Origin: Woeseiaceae bacterium
GTDB taxonomy: Bacteria > Pseudomonadota > Gammaproteobacteria > Steroidobacterales > Woeseiaceae
DNA length: 64,000 bases
Direction: 5' to 3'
Assembly: GCA_021773075.1 (NCBI GenBank)
Contig: JAJFKT010000004.1
Location: 222,873-286,872 of the forward strand
The translations under genes were made by a program, and so were the position numbers. The notes under the pieces were generated by a model. It saw only the letters and a program-made list of their open reading frames with translations. It made no database searches and had not been told where the DNA came from. Shown here in pieces: positions 17,556 to 26,902 of the stretch (position 1 is its first letter; every line of letters begins with the position of its first letter).

Positions 17556-18719
17556 GTGCCATTAACGTCACGGGAACGTGTGCTTAGCGCTATCCATAAC
17601 GAACAGCCCGATCGCGTTCCGCTGGTTATCGGTGTTAGCAATGCCACCGGGATCAAGATGGCGCCTTACAAGGCCATCAAGAACATCATCGGAGTGCAGG
17701 CTCCGGATAACTACATCTACGACTGGCCTGAATTGGGGACGGCGGAGATCGACGAAGAAACGATGTGTCGGCTGCACAGTGATGTTCGTGGCGTACTGGA
17801 CCTTGAGCCTGAAGAGGTGAGAAAGTGGAATCGAGCACGCGATCGGCACAGCGACTATATTGATTCCTGGGGCAGCGGACAGACTGAAATCAGCGAAGAC
17901 GACTGGTTTCCAAGCGTGCATCCACTTCCCGACGCTCGAACAACAGACGATCTGGAAGCTTATGCGGGTTGGCCGGACATGAGCGACCCAACCCGTATTG
18001 GCCATGTACGTGACCGCGCCAGGCAACTAGCCAAGGAAAATCAGTTTGCAATCATGGCAACGCCCTGGCTGTTGTTTCCTTTTGAGCGAGCGTATGCCAT
18101 GCAGGGAATGGAAACCTTCCTCCTGAACATGGCCAGAGATCCGGACTTCGCGCACGCCTTAATGGAAAAAATTGCCGTCTACTGCAAACAGTTGATGGGG
18201 TGCTTTCTTGACGAACTTGGAGACAACGTCGATATCATCAAGATCGGGGATGATCTGGGAACGCAAGATAGCCTAATGATTTCACCGAAGATGTATCGCG
18301 AAATCCTCAAACCGATCCATGCAGATTTCATCAGCTATATCAAAGCCAGGACGAAGGCCAAAATTCTCTTTCACTCTGATGGCGATGTGGCTCCATTGAT
18401 CGATGACTTCGTTGAGATCGGCGTCGATATCTTGAACCCCATTCAAACGTCGGCAGGATCCATGTCCGACCTGCCTTCGCTAAAGAAGCGACACGGCAAG
18501 AATATCGTCTTTTGTGGTGGCATCGACACGCATCGTATCCTGCCCTTTGGCAGCGTCGCGGAAGTACGTCAGGAAGTGAAACGTGTAATCGATATTCTCG
18601 GCCCGGGAGGCGGCTGTATGATTGGTGCTGTACACACTGTGATGAACGATGTCCCGCCTGAAAATGTCCTGGCCATGGTCGATGCTGTCGAAGAATTTGG
18701 CCATTACCCACTGAGTTGA
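17556..18719 (+). CDS. Uroporphyrinogen decarboxylase-family protein
   Basis: The 387-residue protein belongs to the URO-D superfamily. It has the N-terminal LTSRERVLSAIHNEQPDRVPL segment. The later FHSDGDVAPLIDDFVEIGVDILNPIQ and FCGGIDTHRILPFG segments are typical of the non-haem branch (MtaA/corrinoid methyltransferase-like) rather than true HemE. It probably moves or removes a methyl or carboxyl group in a catabolic path. A GAGGAGA ribosome site 6 bases before GTG at 17556 decides the start; a longer frame to 17433 lacks such a site. It lies next to the LysR/VOC pair and converges with the VOC gene, overlapping it by 16 bases. Confidence 0.87.
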   Translation: MPLTSRERVLSAIHNEQPDRVPLVIGVSNATGIKMAPYKAIKNIIGVQAPDNYIYDWPELGTAEIDEETMCRLHSDVRGVLDLEPEEVRKWNRARDRHSDYIDSWGSGQTEISEDDWFPSVHPLPDARTTDDLEAYAGWPDMSDPTRIGHVRDRARQLAKENQFAIMATPWLLFPFERAYAMQGMETFLLNMARDPDFAHALMEKIAVYCKQLMGCFLDELGDNVDIIKIGDDLGTQDSLMISPKMYREILKPIHADFISYIKARTKAKILFHSDGDVAPLIDDFVEIGVDILNPIQTSAGSMSDLPSLKKRHGKNIVFCGGIDTHRILPFGSVAEVRQEVKRVIDILGPGGGCMIGAVHTVMNDVPPENVLAMVDAVEEFGHYPLS

Positions 18720-19126
18720 CGATTCACGGCTGGATCGAGATTTTTCGCCACGAAGTCGCGCTCATACGTCGTTATTTCGTGAAGATTGTCCCAGGGATCT
18801 CTAAAATACAGTGAGTACGCCAGTTTATGATCGGTCAGCCTGAGATCAAGGCCATCGCTCTCAAGCTGCGACTTCCAGGCCAGGAACTCTTCACCATTGG
18901 TCCCAAATGCGACTGCTGACGTGTTCGGGAGCGCCTCCTGCTCAAAAAGTGCCAGATGAATATTGCCTTGCGGGTTTTCCAAGGTGATAGGGCCGTTGTT
19001 AACTGCCCAAGACATGAGTGCATCGACACGTTCAAATCCCAAGGTCGAGCGATACCATTCTTCTGCGGCTTGCCGATCATCAACATAGAGGTGGACATGG
19101 TCGATGCCGGTCAGTATTGGTTTCAT
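18704..19126 (-). CDS. VOC-family (glyoxalase/dioxygenase fold) protein
   Basis: The protein is of the vicinal-oxygen-chelate type. It opens with GIDHVHLYVDDRQAAEEWYRSTLGFERV, where the His is a metal ligand. It continues with NIHLALFEQEA and closes with AYSLYFRDPWDNLHEITTYE, whose Glu is a late ligand. Such proteins include glyoxalases, ring-cleaving dioxygenases and isomerases. The ATG at 19126 has a GGAAGGA site 9 bases upstream and fits the domain start. It is divergent from the LysR gene, which may control it. Confidence 0.85.
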   Translation of the reverse strand: MKPILTGIDHVHLYVDDRQAAEEWYRSTLGFERVDALMSWAVNNGPITLENPQGNIHLALFEQEALPNTSAVAFGTNGEEFLAWKSQLESDGLDLRLTDHKLAYSLYFRDPWDNLHEITTYERDFVAKNLDPAVNRQLSG

Positions 19127-19263
19127 AACGAGTTTTCCTTCCATTAGTAATCGTCCATGGCAATGCGCAGTGATTCCGACGCGAAGTACCCTGGTCTCTG
19201 TAACAAGAGTTTGCTGGAGGAAACTGGTCGAACGGATGCAATTTTTGGTCTAATATCTAGAAC

Positions 19264-20181
19264 ATGTTTGATCTTCCACTTAATTCGCTTAAGGCCTTTG
19301 TTGCCGTTTATGAGTCCGGCGGAATCCGACCGGCAGCGCGGCAGTTGGGAGTCGCGCATTCATCGGTCAGTCGTCACTTACGTGAACTTGAAAAATGGCT
19401 CGGTATTGACCTGTTTGAGCGGCACGAAGGGACACGTGCACTCGCTTTCAGCCCTCAGGGGGAGGCGCTGGGGCGCGCCGGCGGCGAGAGTCTAAAGACG
19501 CTCGCACTTGCGGTGAAGGCCATACGTGAGACGCCGCGGCGAAACTCTGTTGTTCTTTCGACCACACCGTCGGTTGCCAGCCTCTGGTTGCTTCCGCGAT
19601 TACCGTCATTTCAAAAAGCCTACCCCGGGATCGAGTTATCGGTCACCGCTGAGCAAAAGCTCATCGATCCAAGCGATAATCGCGCCGATCTTGCCATCCG
19701 TATGGGAAACGGCCCGTGGCCACGCTTGATATGCGATCCCCTTATGGACGACGAACTTTATCCGGTGCTTAGCCCGACATTGTGGAAAAAGGCCGGCAAG
19801 CCGACCAAGCCTGAGGAATTAAAGCATCTACCGTTGCTTCATGACCGTGATCCAAACACACCCTGGACGCTATGGCTTGCAGCGCACAGTGGCCTGGATA
19901 TGGACACCAACACGGGACCTCGCTTCAGCTCATCCGACCTTGTGCTTCGCGCTGCAACTCAAGGCCTGGGCGTCTGCCTCGCCCGGGGAAGATTGGCCGC
20001 TGACGAAATCGCCTCCGGAGGACTGATCAAACCGTTTGGCGATCGTCATATCACACTAGCAAATGCTTACTGGATCGTTCGTTCGCCCTACGCACCCGAA
20101 AACACCGCCGTGCGTCCGGTCACTACCTGGCTGAAAAAACAGGCACAATCGAAAACGGCAGAGCTGGTGTTCAGCGAATAA
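19264..20181 (+). CDS. LysR-family transcriptional regulator
   Basis: The 305-residue protein has an N-terminal winged helix-turn-helix (LKAFVAVYESGGIRPAARQLGVAHSSVSRHLRELEKWLG) and a C-terminal ligand domain. The opening NSLKAFVAVYESGG places it in the GcvA-like branch. It would bind DNA as a tetramer and respond to a small metabolite of the adjoining catabolic genes. It is divergent from the VOC gene at 18704 and converges with the operon end at 20171, overlapping by 11 bases. There is no obvious ribosome site before the ATG, and a TAATAT box ends about 5 bases before it. Translation may be leaderless. Confidence 0.92.
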   Translation: MFDLPLNSLKAFVAVYESGGIRPAARQLGVAHSSVSRHLRELEKWLGIDLFERHEGTRALAFSPQGEALGRAGGESLKTLALAVKAIRETPRRNSVVLSTTPSVASLWLLPRLPSFQKAYPGIELSVTAEQKLIDPSDNRADLAIRMGNGPWPRLICDPLMDDELYPVLSPTLWKKAGKPTKPEELKHLPLLHDRDPNTPWTLWLAAHSGLDMDTNTGPRFSSSDLVLRAATQGLGVCLARGRLAADEIASGGLIKPFGDRHITLANAYWIVRSPYAPENTAVRPVTTWLKKQAQSKTAELVFSE

Positions 20182-20602
20182 TTCCGGCCTTTCCATCCTC
20201 GACGTCAGTTTGCGTTAGATGAAACCTGACGCCCAACTCTGCCTCTGTCTTGAGGTCCACAACCTGCCAATCACAAAGGCCCATGCGTTTGTCTCCGGCA
20301 ACCGTACCTCGTTTCTCAAGTTCACCGATTGCCTGGTCCAGGTCATCAACACCGAAGGACATTAGAAAGAAACCCTCGCCGTGTGTTTCAAGATACCGAG
20401 CAATCTCGCAATCATCGCGTTGCGGAGATACCAATACGATCCAGGTATCGCCAATCTTCGCTCTCGCTGTAGAAACGCCGCGATCCGGCAGATCATCACG
20501 TTGAAACGGGCCGACGCCCAGGCGTCCTTGATACGCGGTCACGGCCGCATCCAGATCGGCCACCACGAAGTTTAGATGGTGAATATGTTTCAGTACTTTC
20601 AT
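20171..20602 (-). CDS. VOC-family protein
   Basis: The protein begins MKVLKHIHHLNFVVADLDAAVTAYQGRLGVGPF, a methylmalonyl-CoA-epimerase-like VOC start with a metal-binding His. It ends with a second half (EGFFLMSFGVDDLDQAIGELEKRG). The ATG at 20602 overlaps the stop of the HMG-CoA lyase-like gene by 4 bases, which decides this start over the longer frame. It is the last gene of the long reverse operon starting at 30704. An epimerase or lyase role on a CoA ester would suit the setting but is inferred. Confidence 0.85.
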   Translation of the reverse strand: MKVLKHIHHLNFVVADLDAAVTAYQGRLGVGPFQRDDLPDRGVSTARAKIGDTWIVLVSPQRDDCEIARYLETHGEGFFLMSFGVDDLDQAIGELEKRGTVAGDKRMGLCDWQVVDLKTEAELGVRFHLTQTDVEDGKAGIIR

Positions 20603-21504
20603 TTCATTGACGGAAAAATCCCGGCCTTCGGTAACATCGCCGGCACGCCGCGACCCAATTCCTGCTCCAGCCACAAACTGGTATCCATAATTTTCTGGAG
20701 TGACACGCCAGTTTCAATCTGTGAGCGGTCCAACATATAGAGTAAGTCGTCGGTCGGTATATTACCCGTCGCCGCCGGAGCAAAAGGACACCCGCCAATA
20801 CCACCGATACTGGCATCCAGTGAATCGACACCCGCATCGACGGCCGCCTGCGCGTTAGCCAGTCCTGTATTGCGTGTGTTGTGCAAATGGAAACGAAGTG
20901 GGATCGCGCCGAATTCATCACGCAAACGATGCACGAGATGGGTCACTTGTTTTGGGACAGCCACGCCTATGCTGTCTGCGATCCCCAGTTCGGCGGGTTC
21001 CGCCTCAAGCACCTTCTTCGCGATTTCGATAATCTTGTCAGCATCCACTTCACCTTCAAACGGGCAGCCAAACGCGGACGAAATCATGATGTTCGCAATC
21101 TTACCGTTCGTCTTTGCGCGACCGGCAATCTTCAACCAGGCTTCAATGGACTCGTTCGTCGAGACGCCTTGATTGCGGCGATTGTAGGTATCCGTCGCGA
21201 CCACTACCATGCCGATTTCGTGTACCGGAGTATCAAGCGCACGATCAAGGCCGCGTTCATTCATTATTAAGCCGATGTAGGATACATCTTCCAACAACGG
21301 CAGTTTTTCCAGGAGCGCCTCGGCGTCCGCCATTTGCGGTACCTTTTTTAGGTGTACAAAACTGGCGACCTCAAGGCGTTTGATACCTGCATCGACCGCA
21401 CGGCCGATAAACTCAAGCTTGCTTGCTGTCGACAGAATCTCCGGTTCGCTTTGAAGGCCATCGCGTGGACCGACTTCGTTAATGCCAACTTTCCTTGTTG
21501 TCAT
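20599..21504 (-). CDS. Hydroxymethylglutaryl-CoA lyase-like enzyme
   Basis: The 301-residue protein has the HMGL TIM-barrel motifs. INEVGPRDGLQSE holds the Arg-Asp pair, LHNTRNTGLANAQAA holds the metal-binding His-x-Asn, and GGIGGCPFAPAATGN holds the catalytic Cys. The reaction would be a retro-aldol cleavage of a 3-hydroxyacyl-CoA into a ketone or acid plus acetyl-CoA. In this operon a CaiB-type CoA-transferase could supply the CoA ester. Whether the substrate is HMG-CoA or a related branched hydroxyacyl-CoA is open. Confidence 0.92.
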   Translation of the reverse strand: MTTRKVGINEVGPRDGLQSEPEILSTASKLEFIGRAVDAGIKRLEVASFVHLKKVPQMADAEALLEKLPLLEDVSYIGLIMNERGLDRALDTPVHEIGMVVVATDTYNRRNQGVSTNESIEAWLKIAGRAKTNGKIANIMISSAFGCPFEGEVDADKIIEIAKKVLEAEPAELGIADSIGVAVPKQVTHLVHRLRDEFGAIPLRFHLHNTRNTGLANAQAAVDAGVDSLDASIGGIGGCPFAPAATGNIPTDDLLYMLDRSQIETGVSLQKIMDTSLWLEQELGRGVPAMLPKAGIFPSMK

Positions 21505-21510
21505 CGCTCG

Positions 21511-22146
21511 CTACCCATTCCCGGCGCCCATACCCTGCAAATGTGCAACGACATCGGCCTCGCTCATGACGTCTGCGTACTTTGCCTTCATGTCAAAAAG
21601 ATTGGCCTTATGCGGTGCTTCGTGCCGGTCGCCGCAGGCATCCGCAACAACGATCGGGACGAAACCGTGAGACATTGTGTCGACGCAAGTGGCGCGGACG
21701 CACCCACTGGTAGTGACCCCCGTGATGATCAGCGTGTCAACGTCGCGTACTTTGAGCTCCGTCGCCAACGATGTGCCAAAAAAGGAACTCGGATACTGCT
21801 TCGAGATGACCAGCTCATCCTCCGCCGGTTGCAGACCGTTCGGCCACTCGCCCATAGGGCTTCCCGCAATAAAATTCTTGAGCACAGGCGCCTTTCGAAA
21901 GAATACGCCGCCGTCAGCGCCGCCCTCTTTGTAAACAACGTTTGAGTAGACGATGGGAATACCCGCGGCTCGAGCAACATCACGAATTCGTAATGCCGAC
22001 GCTAGCTCGGCTTCGACGTCGGCATACAAATCGCAGCCTTTGTCAAAATAGGCTTGCACAAAATCGACCAGAATCAGTGCCGGCCGCTCGCCAAATCCCA
22101 AACTGCCATCGTAAACGCTGTAATTATCTTTTAGGTCATCTGCCAT
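21511..22146 (-). CDS. Isochorismatase-family amidohydrolase
   Basis: The 211-residue protein has the cysteine-hydrolase triad: Asp28 in ILVDFVQ, Lys116 in SKQYPSSFFGT and Cys149 in GVTTSGCVRAT. The best-known close relatives are N-carbamoylsarcosine amidases, which release CO2 and ammonia from N-carbamoyl amino acids. That role fits the neighbouring hydantoinase/oxoprolinase pair, which could yield an N-carbamoyl compound. It is 6 bases upstream of the HMG-CoA lyase-like gene. Confidence 0.88.
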   Translation of the reverse strand: MADDLKDNYSVYDGSLGFGERPALILVDFVQAYFDKGCDLYADVEAELASALRIRDVARAAGIPIVYSNVVYKEGGADGGVFFRKAPVLKNFIAGSPMGEWPNGLQPAEDELVISKQYPSSFFGTSLATELKVRDVDTLIITGVTTSGCVRATCVDTMSHGFVPIVVADACGDRHEAPHKANLFDMKAKYADVMSEADVVAHLQGMGAGNG

Positions 22147-22164
22147 CGGTTCATTTCCGAGCGC

Positions 22165-22938
22165 CTAGTCGACGCTCATGATCATTGCATACTGATAGCG
22201 CATGGGGTTATACAGACCGTCAAGGACGTCGACGACTTCTCCGCTAGCAATTTGACCCAGTCGGCGGACTGAAAGCAATGCCGTTCCGGTTTCCACGCCG
22301 AGTTCTGCGGCAATGCGAGACGAGGCATGTTCGGCGCTCAGCACCTGCTTCATCCTGGTTAGATTGATGCCGTTTTCTCGCAGCAGTTTGACGCGAGCCT
22401 TGCTTTCCAGCTTGCGCTTGGTGAAGGCCCTGGAAATACCCACTGTCCAACTGACGTAATAGGCGTAGGGCTCGCCCTCTTCATTGCTATTAACGCGCAC
22501 GACCTTGTGCACAAGTTGTCCGTCGGATGAATCAAGGAGCACCTGAATGTCAGCCGGTGGCACCAGCTTTTCGATCGAAATAACTCGAACACTATCGTGC
22601 TCGGCCATATCGATAAGGCTCTCAAGCATGCCGACTAACGGCCCTCTGACCGGCTTGGGAACGTATTGATACGTGACATGCGATCCTTTGCCACGAAAAC
22701 GTGCAATCAGGTCTTCGGAGGCTAGCTCGTCCATTGCCCGTTTCGCCGTTACGCGCGACACATCAAATGCGTCTATTAGCTGATGCTCCGTGGGCATTTG
22801 CGCGTCATAGGCAATTGTGCCGTCAAGGATGGCGGCCTTTAGCACCGTGTACAGCTGGTGATAAAGCGGCACCCGAGCCATCGCTCCATGCTGCGCCAGT
22901 TGTAGCTCCGACTTCAGTGAATTTAGCAGCTCACTCAT
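22165..22938 (-). CDS. GntR-family regulator (HutC type, UTRA domain)
   Basis: The 257-residue protein has an N-terminal GntR winged helix (YHQLYTVLKAAILDGTI through ELASEDLIARFRGKGSHVTYQ, about 24-90). A UTRA ligand-binding domain ends in VVDVLDGLYNPMRYQYAMIM. It is the probable repressor of the operon in which it lies and would be relieved by a pathway metabolite. A perfect CTATTGT-N4-ACAATAG palindrome in front of the operon (30753-30770) is of the kind HutC-type regulators bind. Confidence 0.92.
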   Translation of the reverse strand: MSELLNSLKSELQLAQHGAMARVPLYHQLYTVLKAAILDGTIAYDAQMPTEHQLIDAFDVSRVTAKRAMDELASEDLIARFRGKGSHVTYQYVPKPVRGPLVGMLESLIDMAEHDSVRVISIEKLVPPADIQVLLDSSDGQLVHKVVRVNSNEEGEPYAYYVSWTVGISRAFTKRKLESKARVKLLRENGINLTRMKQVLSAEHASSRIAAELGVETGTALLSVRRLGQIASGEVVDVLDGLYNPMRYQYAMIMSVD

Positions 22939-22962
22939 GACCTGAAATTCAAAACTCCCTGT

Positions 22963-24819
22963 TTAACTGATGTTCGGTCGTTGCGGTGCCGGCAAGTGCG
23001 TCTCTTCCTGTGCACGCGCTACCAATTCCTCGATACTACCGCCGAAACTAAACAATCCCATGTCACCACGTTCCTCAATCAACGTGCCCCGCATTTTCGA
23101 TGTTGCACTCTCGTCGACCGCACCGTTATCGTTGATGACAACACCGTATCGCGCCGCCCCTTCGCGTGAAACCAGTCCACGATCGACGTCAGTTCTGACA
23201 AGCTCGGGGTCGCGCTCCATCGGGCTGCCCCAGCCGCCGCCACCCCAAGTATTGAAGTAGAGCACATCTCCCGCCTTGACGTTGACACCATCACATTTCG
23301 CCGGCAACCACTCCTCGCTGCCGTCCGCACGCACCACCCGCTTGGTCGAGCGCATGCCCGGATCACCCCCACGTACGCCCCACGGATACGTCAGCCAACG
23401 ATCATCATGGATGCCGATCTGACCGTCAACGAGAAACTCATACGCGACTGAAAGACCGTTACCGCCGCGGTGCAATCCAGCACCACCAGAGTCAGCTATC
23501 GGTTCGTACTTGACGATGCGCAACGGAAAGTAGGCTTCAATAAATTCATTGGGCACATTCGTGAAACCTGGCCACAACGAATGTCCGTCGGGACCGTCGC
23601 CGACCGGCCGGCCAGGAATTCCACCGAATCCAATCTGGAACAACTGAAACCACTCGCCTTTCTTGTCGTAGCCGGAGTAGAACAGATGTGGACTGTCAGA
23701 AAAGCCGGCTGCGTTCATCGAATCCGGCGCGCCCTGGCCCAATACACCACCCATGACATCGAATATTCGCCCCAGGGCGTGTGTCCGGCCAGAGAGGGCT
23801 GCCGGGAATTTGGGCTTCAGCAGACTGCCTTCCGGAATTCGGACATCGACGAGTTCGTAGAAGCCATCGTTAAACAGGATGTGAGGGTCGAACAGGTTAA
23901 TCGTGAATGAGCCGAAGAACATCTTGAACATGTCTTCGCTGAGATAGAAGTTTATCGAGCTCTTGGCCTGCGGGTCCGTACCTTCGAAATCAAAAATAGC
24001 GACATCACCTTCCCGCCATAACTTGCACGCAATTTTGTACGGGCCTTTGCCCACACCGTCGTCGCAGACATAGTCCTCGAAGTACTGCGGCTCTTCGGGA
24101 ACGATCATATTGATGATCGCACGCATGGCCTCAAGGTTGCGATCGAGCATGATCTGCATTGTTGTCTGAAAAATGTCGTCCCCGAAGCGTTCTGCAATTT
24201 CAACGCAGCGCTTGCTGGCCGTCCGACAAGCCGCTACCAGCGCATTGAGATCAAAGCGATTCCAGTCCGATGTGCGGACGTTATGGAGTATCAGTTCAAG
24301 TATGTCTTCCTGTAACTCGCCCTTCTTATAGAGCTTGGTTGGCGGTATCCGGATGCCTTCTTGATAGACGGTTTCGGCGCTGATCGGAATCGAGCCCGGC
24401 ACCATGCCACCATTGTCTGACATGTGTCCAAACATCGCCGACCATGCCAAATGGCGGCCGTCTTTGAAAATGGGTACCAAGACGATCCAGTCAGGCAAGT
24501 GCGATACTGCAGCGTTGCACATGTACGGATCGTTGGTCAGGATGATGTCGCCTTCATCGATTTCGCCGTCGAAGGCGTCCATGAATCCATGAATGAACGA
24601 GCCGAACTGGCCCACGACCATTTTGCCATCACGATTGGCGACCATCGGAAAACAATCGCCCTGCTCGCGGATGCCCGGGCTCATCGCCGTACGAAATAGC
24701 ACTGCGTCCATTTCGACACGAACATTGCGAAGCGCGTTTTCAATGATGTCGACCGTTACGGTGTCGACGTCGACCGACTTGAAGGGCGTGGAGTCTGTTT
24801 CATTAATTATTGCTGTCAT
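22963..24819 (-). CDS. Hydantoinase/oxoprolinase B subunit
   Basis: The 618-residue protein is of the HyuB family. It opens with IIENALRNVRVEMDAVLFRTAMSPGIREQGDCF, continues with ILTNDPY and MFGHMSDNGGMVPGS, and ends with YFNTWGGGGWGSPMERDPELV. With the A subunit encoded just upstream (10 bases away) it would form an ATP-dependent amide-ring hydrolase. Known relatives cleave N-methylhydantoin, 5-oxoproline or caprolactam; others carboxylate acetone. The ring substrate here is unknown. The length is usual for the family. Confidence 0.93.
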   Translation of the reverse strand: MTAIINETDSTPFKSVDVDTVTVDIIENALRNVRVEMDAVLFRTAMSPGIREQGDCFPMVANRDGKMVVGQFGSFIHGFMDAFDGEIDEGDIILTNDPYMCNAAVSHLPDWIVLVPIFKDGRHLAWSAMFGHMSDNGGMVPGSIPISAETVYQEGIRIPPTKLYKKGELQEDILELILHNVRTSDWNRFDLNALVAACRTASKRCVEIAERFGDDIFQTTMQIMLDRNLEAMRAIINMIVPEEPQYFEDYVCDDGVGKGPYKIACKLWREGDVAIFDFEGTDPQAKSSINFYLSEDMFKMFFGSFTINLFDPHILFNDGFYELVDVRIPEGSLLKPKFPAALSGRTHALGRIFDVMGGVLGQGAPDSMNAAGFSDSPHLFYSGYDKKGEWFQLFQIGFGGIPGRPVGDGPDGHSLWPGFTNVPNEFIEAYFPLRIVKYEPIADSGGAGLHRGGNGLSVAYEFLVDGQIGIHDDRWLTYPWGVRGGDPGMRSTKRVVRADGSEEWLPAKCDGVNVKAGDVLYFNTWGGGGWGSPMERDPELVRTDVDRGLVSREGAARYGVVINDNGAVDESATSKMRGTLIEERGDMGLFSFGGSIEELVARAQEETHLPAPQRPNIS

Positions 24820-24829
24820 GACGATACCC

Positions 24830-26893
24830 TCATTTAGCCGGCCTAATTAGAAGATTGCCAACCTTGTCGACAGTGGCCGCATGGCCCGGTAGCACCAACG
24901 TCGTTGAGTCCATCTCAACAACGATTGCAGGTCCGGGAACCGCGGTGCCAACTCCAAGCTTGCCGCGATCGTAAATTACCGCGTCATGCCAGTCTTGTTC
25001 AAAATAGAATTTCGTATCGTGCAATTTTGCGTCCGCGAGATCGGATTTCTTGTCACTGACTTCTTTGAGGTCAGCCGTCAAACTGCTCTTCGCCTTAACG
25101 ATCGCTCGAATCATTACGATTTCATGGTCCTGACCATGTGCAAAAGTAAACAACTGCTCATGTTGACGATCGAATTCATCGGTAAGCGCGTCAAGACCTT
25201 TGTTCTGCAAGTCCTCTTTCGTAACGGGCAGTGACAGCTGGAACGCCTGGCCGGCATACCGGAAGTCGGCCTGATAGCTGACTTTCTGCTCCTCCTCGCC
25301 AATTCCATCCGCCTTAAACGATTCTGCAGCGCGGATACGCAAAACGTCCAGCTCGCTCATAAGATCTTCTGCCGAGATTGCGTCAACACGCGTTACGTAG
25401 GTTCGCGATGCTTCGTCTCTAATCTGGGTCGTCGCGTCACCGTAAGCGCAAAGCACGCCCGGCCCGGGCGGCACGATAACCGGCCACGACCCGCTCAGCA
25501 CACCCAGTGCATTTGCATGCAAGGGTCCGGCGCCACCGAAACCAACAAGCGCGAAATCGCGTGGATCATAACCCTGCTCTACTGACACCAGGCGCAGCGC
25601 GCCAAGCATTGATTCGTTGACGATCTTGACGATGCCTTCTGCCGCCGTGAGCAATTCAATTCCCATTGCGTCTGCCAGCGTCTGAACGGCGGCCGTCGCC
25701 GCGTCGCGATTGATCGTCATCGCGCCACCGAGCTTTACGTCTGACGGTAGGTAGCCGAGCACAACGTTGGCATCACAAACAGTCGGCTTATCTCCGCCTT
25801 TCATGTAGGCGGCCGGACCGGGGTCTGCGCCGGCTGAATCGGGGCCCACTCGCAGTGCCTTCGTGAGCTCGGGAACAAATGCGATCGAACCGCCGCCCGC
25901 ACCGATCGTCCTTACATCGACGGATGGTGCTCGTACCATGATGTCGCTAACACGTGTTTCGCGGCGAATCCGTGCTTGTCCATCTTGTATCAACGCGACA
26001 TCGGTCGACGTACCACCCATGTCGAATGTCAAAATATTCTCAAAGCCACCTCGCTGGCAAAAATACATGGCACCAGCGACGCCACCGGCTGGTCCCGACA
26101 TCAATAGATTGACTGGCGACTCTGCCGATGCTCGCGCTGATGCCAGCCCACCATCGGATCGTAGGATTGCCAGATTGACGTCGTCGCGCAAACGCTCCTG
26201 CAAAGACGTCTGCAGGTTTTGCACATACTTCGAAACTTGAGGGCGGACGTAGGAGTTGACGACGGTGGTCTCCGCGCGCTCATACTCCTGCATCTCTGGA
26301 ACTACATCACTACTTATTGAAATAGGAATATCGCTAAAAACTCCGCTCGCAATATCACGGCATTGGGCTTCATGATCGCCATTGACGTACGAATTGATCA
26401 GGCAAATCGTAAGCGCTTCGACTTTGCCGGTATCGGCCAGCACTTTTAAGTCATGCCGCAACGCATCGACATCCAGCGCCTTGATCGTCTTGCCATCGGC
26501 GTCCATGCGCTCGTCAGCTTCGATGGTCAACTCTAATGGCGCCAGTAAAGGTGCTTTCATGTAACTGACCCAACCGCCGAGTCCACCTGGGCAAAAAGAA
26601 CGCGCGACCTGCAATACCTGGCGATAGCCTTTGGTCGTAATGAGTCCGACGCTGGCACCCTTGCGGGTCAAAACCGCGTTGGTCGCGACCGTTGTTCCGT
26701 GCATAACGTGGGTGACCTGGCTGGTATCGATATCCGACTCGTCGCAGATCCGGTCGATGCCGTTCAACACACCGATCGATGAGTCTTCAGGCGTGGACGG
26801 TACCTTTGCCATGTAGGTCTGACCGGATGATTCGTCCACCAATAACAGGTCGGTAAACGTTCCGCCAACATCAACTCCAAGACGAAATGTCAT
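24830..26893 (-). CDS. Hydantoinase/oxoprolinase A subunit
   Basis: The 687-residue protein is of the HyuA family. It has an ASKHA-type ATP-binding start (RLGVDVGGTFTDLLLVDE), a second phosphate motif FDMGGTSTDVALI, and GAGGGSIAFV. It would use ATP to activate a cyclic amide or ketone for the partner B subunit. The order A then B on the reverse strand is standard. It follows the CoA-transferase gene by 9 bases, within the operon that starts with a TonB receptor. Confidence 0.93.
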   Translation of the reverse strand: MTFRLGVDVGGTFTDLLLVDESSGQTYMAKVPSTPEDSSIGVLNGIDRICDESDIDTSQVTHVMHGTTVATNAVLTRKGASVGLITTKGYRQVLQVARSFCPGGLGGWVSYMKAPLLAPLELTIEADERMDADGKTIKALDVDALRHDLKVLADTGKVEALTICLINSYVNGDHEAQCRDIASGVFSDIPISISSDVVPEMQEYERAETTVVNSYVRPQVSKYVQNLQTSLQERLRDDVNLAILRSDGGLASARASAESPVNLLMSGPAGGVAGAMYFCQRGGFENILTFDMGGTSTDVALIQDGQARIRRETRVSDIMVRAPSVDVRTIGAGGGSIAFVPELTKALRVGPDSAGADPGPAAYMKGGDKPTVCDANVVLGYLPSDVKLGGAMTINRDAATAAVQTLADAMGIELLTAAEGIVKIVNESMLGALRLVSVEQGYDPRDFALVGFGGAGPLHANALGVLSGSWPVIVPPGPGVLCAYGDATTQIRDEASRTYVTRVDAISAEDLMSELDVLRIRAAESFKADGIGEEEQKVSYQADFRYAGQAFQLSLPVTKEDLQNKGLDALTDEFDRQHEQLFTFAHGQDHEIVMIRAIVKAKSSLTADLKEVSDKKSDLADAKLHDTKFYFEQDWHDAVIYDRGKLGVGTAVPGPAIVVEMDSTTLVLPGHAATVDKVGNLLIRPAK

Positions 26894-26902
26894 TTGTGCT
26901 CC